Shown here: positions 53,103-60,855 of the stretch, piece after piece
Position numbering within the stretch: the stretch's first letter is position 1
How the letters are laid out: each line of letters starts with the position of its first letter
Assembly: GCF_012273015.1 (NCBI RefSeq)
Contig: NZ_CP050954.1
Location: 1-64,000 of the forward strand
Length of the DNA: 64,000 nt
Reading direction: 5' to 3'
Source of the DNA: Hymenobacter sp. BT18
GTDB lineage: Bacteria; Bacteroidota; Bacteroidia; Cytophagales; Hymenobacteraceae
The notes under the pieces: model-generated
Databases searched by the model: none
What the model saw: the letters and a program-made list of their open reading frames with translations, nothing else
What the model was told of the DNA's origin: nothing
Translations under genes and position numbers: made by a program

Positions 53103-54050
53103 ATGGGATTCAAGCTAACAACGAACAGCAACTACGCTGGCGCCACACTTTACCCGGTGGGCAGTGGCGTTCGGGTGCGCAAGCTGAAAGGCAGCGAACC
53201 GGACATGAGCAACAGCGGCATTTTGCGCACGGCCACCACGCCAACGCCGTTCGGCAAGGCGACCGGCCGGCAACTGCAGCCCACCAAAGCCAAGGACGCC
53301 AAAGGCAACCCGGTAAACGGCTGGATGGAAGTCGTAGACGACAAAGGGGGTAAGGGCTGGGTACGGTTCGACCTGCTGACCCGCATCATTCCGACGTCAG
53401 CTATTAAGCAAGGCGACGGAGAACTGCTAGTAAAGGCGTTTATCAACCGCGACCTGCGCACGGCCAAAACCCTAGCCTATACCAATGCCCTACTGGCCAC
53501 GCTGCAGCGCAAAGGCGGCGTAAGTGGTCCGGGGCTGAATAGCTACCTGACCGCGCAAAAGCGCTTAGAACTGCGCATTAAAGACCGTCAGCGCCGTTTG
53601 CAAGCGGCTAAGGACATTATCAAGGTCGTGCAGTTTGTAAACCCAGCGCTGGCCGTGTTCAGCGAAGCCGCCATTAAGCGAATCTACGGTGTAGAGGAAA
53701 AGGCGGTGAAGGGTATAGGAGTAATACCCATTGCAGCCATCGTCGTGGTGGCGGGCATTACGCTGGTAGCGGGCGTAACCTGGTATGCGGCGTATAATCA
53801 TTTCAAGGCCGATTCCGAAGCTTCGGAAATCGACCTGAGCGAAGCCCGCAACCTGGCAGCCGTGCTGGAGAAGGTAGACCCCGAAACCAAAAACAAGGTA
53901 CTGTCGGAGGTCAAGAAGTACGGGCAGGACCAAAAGGACGAAGGCAGCGCCGAAGCCAAGACCGCTGCCAATACCGGCCCCCTTGCCGAAGCCGGGGGCA
54001 TCCTTAAGTGGGGCGGTCTTATTTTTCTCGGTGCTAAGCTTTTCGGGTAG
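53103..54050 (+). CDS. Membrane-spanning virion-type protein with SH3-like N-terminus
   Basis: A 315-aa protein. Residues 1-95 resemble a bacterial SH3 domain (ATLYPVGSGVRVRKLKGSEPD; GWMEVVDDKGGKGWVRFDLL). A helical middle is followed by a transmembrane helix (IPIAAIVVVAGITLVAGVTWY, about 205-225) and another hydrophobic end (ILKWGGLIFLGAKLFG). The protein is far too short to be a tape measure. Membrane anchoring supports an internal membrane in the virion. Stop overlaps the next start (TAGTG). Confidence 0.6.
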   Translation: MGFKLTTNSNYAGATLYPVGSGVRVRKLKGSEPDMSNSGILRTATTPTPFGKATGRQLQPTKAKDAKGNPVNGWMEVVDDKGGKGWVRFDLLTRIIPTSAIKQGDGELLVKAFINRDLRTAKTLAYTNALLATLQRKGGVSGPGLNSYLTAQKRLELRIKDRQRRLQAAKDIIKVVQFVNPALAVFSEAAIKRIYGVEEKAVKGIGVIPIAAIVVVAGITLVAGVTWYAAYNHFKADSEASEIDLSEARNLAAVLEKVDPETKNKVLSEVKKYGQDQKDEGSAEAKTAANTGPLAEAGGILKWGGLIFLGAKLFG

Positions 54051-54667
54051 TGGCTGATTACCGGAAAATCGTCCCGTTCATCTTAGCGGAGGAACGGGGC
54101 GAGAACCGCGACCCGAAAGACCCAGCAGCCAAACGGCCGGCGCCCGGTGGGGGCGGGCTCCACACCAACAAGGGCGTAACCTGGGGGACATTCGTTGACC
54201 TGGCGCCCAAAGTTGGCTATAAGCCGACCCTAGCCCTATTCCGGGCAATGCCGGCGACCGTTTGGGGCCAAATCTTCAAGCGCGGTTTTTGGGATGAAAT
54301 CGGCGGCGACCAAATCCAGTCGCAAGCCCTGGCCGACGCCCTGGTGGAGTTTGCCTACATGGCCAGCCCGGGGCGGGCCCTGAGCTACGCCCGCCTGGTA
54401 CTCCGCAACCTTGGCCACGGCTATTTAAAGCCGAAAGGCACGGCCGACCGGGTGCTACTCGCGGCAATCAACGGCACGAATGCCCAGCGCCTGGTTGCCG
54501 CCTACATGGCCGCCCGCCTGGCCTTCATTAAACGGGGGAACCCGCGCTATCAAAAGAACTGGTTGCTGCGCTACAACAAGTTAAAATCCTACATAGCCCG
54601 GCTAGGGGCGGCGGAACCAACGCAGCAAGTGGCCGGGGTTAATACTCTCCAACAATGGCAGATGTAG
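54050..54667 (+). CDS. Muramidase-like endolysin (GH108 family)
   Basis: A 205-aa protein from a GTG overlapping the previous stop. PFILAEERGENRDPKDPA (candidate catalytic Glu near residue 12), LHTNKGVTWGTF, FKRGFWDEIGGDQIQSQALADALVEFAY and a helical C-terminus with a FIKRGNPRYQKNWLLRY segment follow the GH108 lysozyme plan. It cuts the glycan backbone during host lysis or entry. Overlaps the glucosaminidase gene by 13 bases. Confidence 0.8.
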   Translation: MADYRKIVPFILAEERGENRDPKDPAAKRPAPGGGGLHTNKGVTWGTFVDLAPKVGYKPTLALFRAMPATVWGQIFKRGFWDEIGGDQIQSQALADALVEFAYMASPGRALSYARLVLRNLGHGYLKPKGTADRVLLAAINGTNAQRLVAAYMAARLAFIKRGNPRYQKNWLLRYNKLKSYIARLGAAEPTQQVAGVNTLQQWQM

Positions 54668-55260
54668 ATAAATTTCTAGCCCTATACGGCCCGGCTGCCC
54701 TGGCTACGGAGCGCAAATACGGGGTGCCGGCCCTGGTTACGCTCTCGCAGCACGTTTGGGAAGGTGGCTGGGAAAACAAGAATGCCGGGCACAACCTATT
54801 CGGCGTGAAAGTGACCCCAAACTGGAAAGGGGGACGTCAGCTGCAATTAACCTGGGAGGTCCATACTACCCCGGACGTGAAATATCCGAAGGTGGTCAGC
54901 GTGACGAAGCGCCCGGACGGCAAATGGCACTACCGGGTTTACGCCTGGTTCCGGGCTTACCCATCGGTGCAGGCTGCCTACGAAGACCACGCGCTATTTC
55001 TGCGCCAGAATAAGCGCTACGCGCCGGCCTTCGCAGTGAAACATGACCCGGTGGCCTTTGCGCGGGAAATGGCTAAAGCCGGCTACGCGACCGACCCGGA
55101 CTATTTCAACAAGCTCCAGAAGACGATAGCCATTTTTAAAAAAAAAGGATTCCCAGCGGGGCCGCTGGCGGCGCCGGCGCCATCCTCCTTGCCGGCCTCG
55201 CCTACTGGTACTACCGCCAAAGCAACGCCGGCAGCGGCCCCACCAGCACCGACTAAGTAA
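54655..55260 (+). CDS. Glucosaminidase-domain cell-wall hydrolase (GH73 type)
   Basis: A 201-aa protein. VDKFLALYGPAALATERKYGVP and LVTLSQHVWEGGWENKNAGHNLFGVKV are the hallmark of the endo-beta-N-acetylglucosaminidase fold. FRAYPSVQAAYEDHALFL and YATDPDYFNKLQKTI complete the domain; a Pro/Ala-rich linker closes the protein. No signal peptide, so export depends on a holin or particle. Two glycan hydrolases side by side suggest one for entry and one for exit. Confidence 0.85.
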   Translation: MADVDKFLALYGPAALATERKYGVPALVTLSQHVWEGGWENKNAGHNLFGVKVTPNWKGGRQLQLTWEVHTTPDVKYPKVVSVTKRPDGKWHYRVYAWFRAYPSVQAAYEDHALFLRQNKRYAPAFAVKHDPVAFAREMAKAGYATDPDYFNKLQKTIAIFKKKGFPAGPLAAPAPSSLPASPTGTTAKATPAAAPPAPTK

Positions 55261-55859
55261 TGGGGCAGCTACTGAACATTTACCACGAGGGGCCCGCGGG
55301 CCCGCGTGTGTCAGGTTACCCCGGGTATATGGGGGCAGCCAGCGACGACGACCTGGTGCTGGTGCTGGAAAATGCCTGCGACGCGAAAGCCATTGTCTAC
55401 GCTAGCAAGGAATACGGCTACGGGGTGGGCAGGCAGAAACTATGTGAGCTGCAGCCCGGCGAACATTGGAAAGCGCCTGGCTTCGGCTTGCAGCTTACCG
55501 GGGTGGAGGTGCTGACGCCGGAAGCCATAACGGTAGGCAGCCTGCGAATAAACTGGGAAACGGCAACGGCCGGTTTTCCGACCGGGAACGACTTGCTGGT
55601 GATGCGCCGCTACTTGCAGGACGGCACCCAGCGGACGGTCGTTGAAACGGTAATAGGTGACCAAGACCTGGTACCCAACGCCAACGGTATCCGGTTTCTG
55701 AATCGGGGCCAGAACGCCGTCAACGTCGGAGGGGCGCTACTGACGCCAGGCCAGCAACTCGACATACCAGCGGAGCCAGGCTACTTGCTGAGCAGCAAAC
55801 TACGCATTCAGTTTATCGGCCAGCAGGATTTAGTTGAACAACTTGAAATCGGGCCGTGA
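55260..55859 (+). CDS. Hypothetical beta-rich structural protein
   Basis: A 199-aa protein overlapping its neighbours at both ends (TAATG at 55258-55262, TGATG at 55857-55861). It is beta-rich with repeated short strands and turns (LVLVLENACDAKAIVYA, LQPGEHWKAPGFGLQL, TPGQQLDIPAEPGYLLSSKLRIQFIGQ). Possibly a spike or vertex component. No family recognised. Confidence 0.6.
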   Translation: MGQLLNIYHEGPAGPRVSGYPGYMGAASDDDLVLVLENACDAKAIVYASKEYGYGVGRQKLCELQPGEHWKAPGFGLQLTGVEVLTPEAITVGSLRINWETATAGFPTGNDLLVMRRYLQDGTQRTVVETVIGDQDLVPNANGIRFLNRGQNAVNVGGALLTPGQQLDIPAEPGYLLSSKLRIQFIGQQDLVEQLEIGP

Positions 55860-56113
55860 TGCAGGAAGAAGTCTACATGACGGTGTTAATCGGCCTGGTG
55901 GGCTGGTTGGTGAATCGGTCGGTAAGCAAGCTGGATAAAACGGTAGAAACGCTAACCGGGGAGGTAATAGAACTCAAGACCGAACGCAAGCTGCAGGATA
56001 AGCGAATGGAATCACTTGAGGGGGAGAATAGGGTATTAAGAAAGGCCCTCAGGGCTATTGATAACATCATTTACGAACGCTTCGGCATCAAACTTACCTA
56101 TGATGAATTTTAA
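55859..56113 (+). CDS. Small membrane-anchored coiled-coil protein (holin/spanin-like)
   Basis: An 84-aa protein: short N-terminal helix (VYMTVLIGLVGWLV, about residues 4-18), then a coiled coil (VSKLDKTVETLTGEVIELKTERKLQDKRMESLEGENRVLRKAL). This N-in membrane helix plus coiled coil layout is common in phage holin-like and inner spanin proteins. Position next to two hydrolases supports a lysis role. Overlaps the next gene by 14 bases. Confidence 0.6.
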   Translation: MQEEVYMTVLIGLVGWLVNRSVSKLDKTVETLTGEVIELKTERKLQDKRMESLEGENRVLRKALRAIDNIIYERFGIKLTYDEF

Positions 56114-56837
56114 CCTGAAAAATGCTTGGGAACATCCGCTAAGCTCTCTGGTGGGCGTAGTGGTGGCCCTGGTGCTGCTGGCTTGCGCCCTGCTCAAAAT
56201 GTGGCCCATTGGCGACGTAATGCCGGTGCTACTGGTCGTAGTGCCGTTCCTGTTGTACGGCCGCAAAACGGGTGGGCCTGGTGCGACGCCTATGCTGGCG
56301 CTCCTGCTGGTCGTGGGCGTGGTTGGGTGCAACAAGACCCTGGCGCCGTTGGTGGCCACGTCGGACAGTACGACCGTCACTGTCCGGGAAAGGCTTGTAC
56401 CTGTTGCCGGGGGCGTGGCCACGGCGCCGGCCATCAACTACGACAGCCTAGCGGATGCGCTACGGCATTCGGGCGGCGTCTACTCGGTAGAAGACCCGGC
56501 CCTGCGCGCTCAGCTCAATTTCTGGGTAGACCAGTACGGCCGGCTGCGCACGAGCTGCGAAGCCAAGCCCACGTCGGTTCCCGCCACCGACCGGGAAGAA
56601 AAGCGCACATCGGCCCGAGTAGCACAAGTGCCGGTAAAGCAGAAAGCCAACCGGGGCCAGCGCTACCAGCACCGGGTAGCCAAGCGGGCCGGCGTTTCCT
56701 GGTCGCTCTATTTCTGGACAGCCGGCATCGTTTCGGCAGCCGGCGCGGTGCTGGGCTTTATCGGTGGCCGGCGCTGGGAGCGTGGCGACCGGGTGCGGCT
56801 ACTCTACGCACAAGCCAGGACGATTCCTGAACTCTAA
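56100..56837 (+). CDS. Multi-span membrane protein with internal lipobox-like site, lysis-region
   Basis: A 245-aa protein (ATG at 56100; ATG at 56103 equally possible). Two hydrophobic helices (about 14-32 and 37-56) are followed by a third with LALLLVVGVVGCNK, which reads like a lipoprotein signal in mid-protein. Then come a periplasmic-looking region (about 80-205) with basic stretches (RGQRYQHRVAKRAG) and a C-terminal helix SLYFWTAGIVSAAGAVLGF. It may be a fused holin/outer-spanin, or two overlapping products. Array C begins one base after the stop codon. Confidence 0.6.
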   Translation: MMNFNLKNAWEHPLSSLVGVVVALVLLACALLKMWPIGDVMPVLLVVVPFLLYGRKTGGPGATPMLALLLVVGVVGCNKTLAPLVATSDSTTVTVRERLVPVAGGVATAPAINYDSLADALRHSGGVYSVEDPALRAQLNFWVDQYGRLRTSCEAKPTSVPATDREEKRTSARVAQVPVKQKANRGQRYQHRVAKRAGVSWSLYFWTAGIVSAAGAVLGFIGGRRWERGDRVRLLYAQARTIPEL

Positions 56838-56990
56838 CCGACAGCACGACCGGCGCTGAGCTGGCGGATATCCGGGCGCCAGGCGCCGGCAACCGACAGC
56901 AATAGTTCGCACCTGGTCGCACGTCGAGGGAAAAAACCGACAGCAAAAATTCACGCTGCACCTGACGGCCGCAGCAAAAACCGACAGCAA
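56838..56990 (+). repeat. GACAGC array C (four cores, spacing 55/44/44)
   Basis: Cores at 56838 (CCGACAGCAC), 56893, 56937 and 56981. The first 55-bp unit shares its hairpin arms with array B, but the loop differs (GGATATCCG). The last core ends five bases before the ATG at 56996. Confidence 0.92.
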
Positions 56991-56995
56991 CTAAC

Positions 56996-57289
56996 ATGGC
57001 TAGATACCAACAGCCAGAATTTGAAGCCCGCCCCGAGGTTACGAGCCTAGCGGCGGGCTTTAATTCTTATGTAGAAACCAAGTGCCACACCTTCCGCATA
57101 CGGAATACCGGCAGCACGTCTATTACCCTAACCGTAGGGTCAGTTCCTTTCGAGGTGCAGGCCGGCCGTAGTTGGGGCCTTGATACCGCCGACCCACGCG
57201 TGGTGATTCGCCAGCCGGTGCTAGTGCAGCTACCAGACGAAGCCGGCGCGGTGGCCCTGGTAGAACGCATCCTACTTATCAAGCTCTAA
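56996..57289 (+). CDS. Small structural protein, beta-rich
   Basis: A 97-aa protein (FNSYVETKCHTFRIRNTGSTSITLTVG, then FEVQAGRSWGLDTADPRVVIRQPVLVQLPDEAG). Compact beta fold, with no signal or membrane helix. It starts the fibre block immediately after array C, one base before the next gene. Function unknown; a fibre-joining domain is plausible. Confidence 0.6.
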   Translation: MARYQQPEFEARPEVTSLAAGFNSYVETKCHTFRIRNTGSTSITLTVGSVPFEVQAGRSWGLDTADPRVVIRQPVLVQLPDEAGAVALVERILLIKL

Positions 57290-57290
57290 G

Positions 57291-57962
57291 ATGCGGTTCA
57301 TACCAGACGACGCAACCGGGGGCGGGCCAGTGGCCGCTAGCCAGGTGAGCGTAACAAATGCCGGCTACGATAACCAACAGGAGGTAAACGACGCGCTGCT
57401 GTACGTGGCGCTGGCAATTACCAGCTTTAGCCACGCCCACGGCGTCCGGCTACTCGGTAGCACCCTGGCCAGCGTGACGCTAAGCTGGGCCTATAACAAG
57501 GCCGTCACGAGCCAGGCCGTAGCCGGCCAACTGCCCGCTGTAGCGGTGCGCAGCCTTACCCTTGCTGAGAACCTGACGGCAAACAAAACCTACACGCTGC
57601 AGGCCACGGACGGCGAAACGCTGAAAACGGCGAATGCTACCGTCTACTTCTCAAACGACCGTTTTTGGGGCGTTGGGCCTGCAGGCCTGAACGGGCCGGG
57701 TGGGCTAAGTGGCGGCGGCAACGACCGGCCGGCCACCGAAACGCGGGTAAAGGACTTCACCGTAACGGCCGGCCCGGGGCAAAAAATCTACTACATGCGC
57801 GCGGCCCGACTAGGGGTTGGTACCTACAAGGTAGGCGGGTTTGAAGGGGGCTTTGTGGAACGTTTAGTGAGCTATACCAACAGCGCCGGCCACATTGAAA
57901 ACTTCCTGATAGGGGAGTCCGCAACGGATAACCTAGGCGTCACAACTGTAAACGTTAGCTAA
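57291..57962 (+). CDS. Fibre-like protein with Ig-fold type domain
   Basis: A 223-aa protein. LLGSTLASVTLSWAYNKAVTSQAVAGQLPAVAVRSLTL then ANKTYTLQATDGETL is a pattern I associate with Bacteroidota prophage fibre proteins with an Ig-like domain (about residues 50-115). A Gly-rich loop (GLNGPGGLSGGGND) follows. Likely part of the receptor-binding structure. Confidence 0.65.
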   Translation: MRFIPDDATGGGPVAASQVSVTNAGYDNQQEVNDALLYVALAITSFSHAHGVRLLGSTLASVTLSWAYNKAVTSQAVAGQLPAVAVRSLTLAENLTANKTYTLQATDGETLKTANATVYFSNDRFWGVGPAGLNGPGGLSGGGNDRPATETRVKDFTVTAGPGQKIYYMRAARLGVGTYKVGGFEGGFVERLVSYTNSAGHIENFLIGESATDNLGVTTVNVS

Positions 57963-57964
57963 AC

Positions 57965-59515
57965 ATGGCAGGCGAAATAGAAGTAATTAACCGCATCAAG
58001 CGGAAGAATAACCCCGACCGACCGGTGGTAGATGCGGAGAACGTCGCCGGTGGCCCGCGCCGGTATGAAACCTACGCCCTGATGGTGGCCGACCTGGCGC
58101 CCGGCTCCGAATACTTGCTGCCAGGGGTTCAGGCCTATGTATGGAACGACGCCGACCTGAGCAAGCAGGGAGCCTACCGGGTTAAGTTCGACCTGACGCT
58201 GGAGAAGGAGCCGGACGGGGAAGGCATGGCAGCCGGCACAGTTGTGGACTACTGGCGCGGGGACAAGTCCTGGCAGCCGTTGAACAAAGCAGCCGTAGGC
58301 CTGGCACTCGTGCCCAACGTGGACGCCACCAACCCGGCCAATATCGTGCAGACCGCTACTTATCGAATGGTGACGGATGCGGAGAAAGCCGCGTGGAATG
58401 CCAAGCAGGCCGCGCTAGGGTACACGGCCGAAAACGTGGCCAACAAGGGCCAGGCCGGGGGCTACGTGCCGCTGAATGGTACTACCAAAATTGATTCGGT
58501 TTATCTACCGTCCTACGTAGACGATGTAGTGGAATCCGCGACGGTGGGCGCCCTGCCTGCGGTCGGAGAGGCCGGAAAAATCTATGTAGTAACCGCCACG
58601 AATGAGCAATACCGCTGGAGCGGGTCTACCTACATCAAGCTGGTGGCTTCGCCTGGTTCGACGGATGATGTTCCCGAGGGCGCGACCAACAAATACTTTA
58701 CCGACGCTCGGGTACTGGTAACTACGCTGGTGGGCTATGCCATTGCCGGCGTTGCGGGTCTACTATCGGCCGGCGACTCGCTGCTGGTGGCGTTGGGCAA
58801 GCTGGAAAAGCAAATAGCCGGCAAGGCCGATACCAACCACACCCACGCCACGGCCACCGGCGCTGCCCCGGGCTTTATGAGTGCGGCCCACTACACGAAG
58901 CTGGAGAACCTGACGACGGTAGGAGGTGGGGAGCTTCCCTACAATCCGGCCACGGCCTATGCCTACCCCACGCAGGTTACCTACGATACGCCGGCCGGCT
59001 ACGACGGCGGGGCCCGCACGTTCCGCAGTAAGAACACCGGCGCTGCAGCTACCCAGCCCGCGCCCCTGAATGCGACCAACGTTGTCAATGCCGCCTGGGA
59101 GGAAGTGAGCAAAGCCCTAGTAGGGACGCTTTATGTCGTCACCGGCACTAACACAAACGGCAGTATGACGCAGAAGGCCGTAACGGATGCGCTCAACCTG
59201 AAAGCCGACAAAGGCGCCGTTCCTAGTGGTGCAGGAATGCCCCTGAAATTCGACAAGACCTATATCTACGGGGTATTTGCAGCACCTACGGCCATTACGG
59301 TTGACATGGCCGGGGCCGTCATTGGGGCAACCGTGAATTTCACCTACACGGCCGACAGTAACGCCGTGGTCCTGCCTACGGTGAACACGGTTGGGGCCGC
59401 TATTCAGGTAAAGAAGCTGCAGGGTGGATTCAAGAACGGCGCGACGCATGAATGCTACATGCGCTACGTAGGGGGCAACGTTTTTCACTTCACCATTGCT
59501 ATTCCGACTGCCTAA
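57965..59515 (+). CDS. Receptor-binding fibre-like protein
   Basis: A 516-aa protein. Modular pieces typical of phage fibres: GKIYVVTATNEQYRWSGSTY (about 199-218), VPEGATNKYFTDARV, KADTNHTHATATGAAPGFMSAAHYTKL and YVVTGTNTNGSMTQKAVTDALNLKADK. Short strand and turn repeats dominate, as in trimeric fibre shafts. The end (GGNVFHFTIAIPTA) looks like a C-terminal head. Overlaps the next start (TAATG at 59513-59517). Confidence 0.75.
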   Translation: MAGEIEVINRIKRKNNPDRPVVDAENVAGGPRRYETYALMVADLAPGSEYLLPGVQAYVWNDADLSKQGAYRVKFDLTLEKEPDGEGMAAGTVVDYWRGDKSWQPLNKAAVGLALVPNVDATNPANIVQTATYRMVTDAEKAAWNAKQAALGYTAENVANKGQAGGYVPLNGTTKIDSVYLPSYVDDVVESATVGALPAVGEAGKIYVVTATNEQYRWSGSTYIKLVASPGSTDDVPEGATNKYFTDARVLVTTLVGYAIAGVAGLLSAGDSLLVALGKLEKQIAGKADTNHTHATATGAAPGFMSAAHYTKLENLTTVGGGELPYNPATAYAYPTQVTYDTPAGYDGGARTFRSKNTGAAATQPAPLNATNVVNAAWEEVSKALVGTLYVVTGTNTNGSMTQKAVTDALNLKADKGAVPSGAGMPLKFDKTYIYGVFAAPTAITVDMAGAVIGATVNFTYTADSNAVVLPTVNTVGAAIQVKKLQGGFKNGATHECYMRYVGGNVFHFTIAIPTA

Positions 59516-60852
59516 TGCTATTCGAGGATACCTTTTTTTTCTCCTTACTCAATACTAAGGTTGAACTGCTATCAGTGCAGGTGACGGGCAACCGGCTGGA
59601 TATTACGGTAACGGGACCTCCTACGCCGTCGCTGGAGCTGGAGGACGGCAGTAGTATTCTGCTTACCGGCGTTTATACCAAAACGTGGGGCACCAACGGC
59701 CACACGGTCGGGGTAGCATTTGACGCCGTGGGCCAGCTAACCGGCCTCAACCTGAGCAATGCCGGGGGGATTGGCACGTATGGGGCGCCCGCCAGGTATC
59801 TATACTTAGATGCGTTTCCCAACCTGTCTACGGTGACGCTCAATAACTCCATAGTAGAAAAGCTAACGGGCAAGGCTACAACGGTGGCCAGTACGGGGTC
59901 GCTGAACGTGAATGGTACTACCGACCTGAGCGGGCTGGATGCGGTGACGGTAAGCTGGATGGGTAACGCGGTGGCCAGCGTCATTCCACCACTCCCCGCC
60001 CGGCTTTCGAGCTACGATATTAGCAACAACCGCATAGATGCGTTTTCCTTGCCCGTTGCCTATCCGCTGCTGGAAACGCTGTATTTAGGGAACGGGGCCA
60101 CGATGGGCCAAACGGTTGGTAAACGCATCAACGCCCCCGACCTGCGCAACGCTCCCAACCTGAAACGGCTGTATGCAAACGACGTGGATATAAAGGCCCC
60201 ACAGTGGCCCACCAGCACGTCGCAGTTCCTGGCGCTGGACTGCAACCGTAGCAAGCTTTCAGCCGCGACGTGGGCCGGCACCTGGTCGCAGCTTATAGCC
60301 GTGGTGGCTGGCGCCCTGTCCCTTACTGACATTCGACTAAGAGTGGCCGGCCTCACGAGTACGGAACTCGCCGCCATTGTCGATGCTGTATGGGCCAACC
60401 GTGCCAGCCGGCCGTCGTCGGGAACCCGGATGCTCTCCCTCGACACACAAGAAGTAGCCAGCCCTTACCCGCTGGTGCAGACGGCCAGCAACCTCTACCC
60501 GGGCCTGGTTTACAATGTGGGCGCTGTTGACCTGGCCACGCGCAACAAGGCCGCAGCACTCCGGGCGCTAGGTTGGACGGTAGGCCTAAACGCGCCGGCA
60601 TTCCGGCTTACCTACCTAACGGCCAGCACAACCCGGCTTACCTGGCAAAGTGACGTAGACGTGGACTTTTTTGGGGTAGGGGATACCCTGCAACTGCTGC
60701 AGGTGCAAAACCAGCCAAGCACGTCTACGCCCTGGCTTGCGCTGGGTAACTACACGGTAGCGTCAGGCAGTGGCAAGGTATGGGACATTAACGGGGGTAT
60801 GTCGGCCAACAACGGGGCAACCATTGTGCACGGCGTTTTTGATAAGGTATAA
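59515..60852 (+). CDS. Fibre or spike protein with leucine-rich-repeat-like segments
   Basis: A 445-aa protein from the ATG at 59515. After a beta domain (LSVQVTGNRLDITVTGPPTPSLEL), residues 90-270 show irregular LxxLxLxxN-like units (LTGLNLSNAG, LYLDAFPNLSTVTLNNS, LETLYLGNG, LKRLYANDVDI), resembling leucine-rich repeats. A C-terminal beta-sandwich (FRLTYLTASTTRLTWQSDVDVDFFG) ends the protein. Repeat-rich tips of this type often bind host surfaces. Repeat assignment is by eye. Confidence 0.65.
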   Translation: MLFEDTFFFSLLNTKVELLSVQVTGNRLDITVTGPPTPSLELEDGSSILLTGVYTKTWGTNGHTVGVAFDAVGQLTGLNLSNAGGIGTYGAPARYLYLDAFPNLSTVTLNNSIVEKLTGKATTVASTGSLNVNGTTDLSGLDAVTVSWMGNAVASVIPPLPARLSSYDISNNRIDAFSLPVAYPLLETLYLGNGATMGQTVGKRINAPDLRNAPNLKRLYANDVDIKAPQWPTSTSQFLALDCNRSKLSAATWAGTWSQLIAVVAGALSLTDIRLRVAGLTSTELAAIVDAVWANRASRPSSGTRMLSLDTQEVASPYPLVQTASNLYPGLVYNVGAVDLATRNKAAALRALGWTVGLNAPAFRLTYLTASTTRLTWQSDVDVDFFGVGDTLQLLQVQNQPSTSTPWLALGNYTVASGSGKVWDINGGMSANNGATIVHGVFDKV

Positions 60853-60855
60853 GCA

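Noticed and set aside
53103..54050. Tape-measure protein
   Set aside because: At 315 aa with an SH3-like start and one or two membrane helices it is far too short and has no long coiled coil.
56126..56830. Plus-strand ORF (234 codons) in another frame of the 56100 gene
   Set aside because: Its product is Arg/Gly/Ala/Pro-rich without membrane or domain pattern, unlike the helix-containing product of the 56100 frame.
46373..56990. GACAGC arrays as CRISPR arrays
   Set aside because: The conserved core is only about 10 bp, each array has just four units, the intervals are GC-rich and partly self-complementary, and no cas gene is present.
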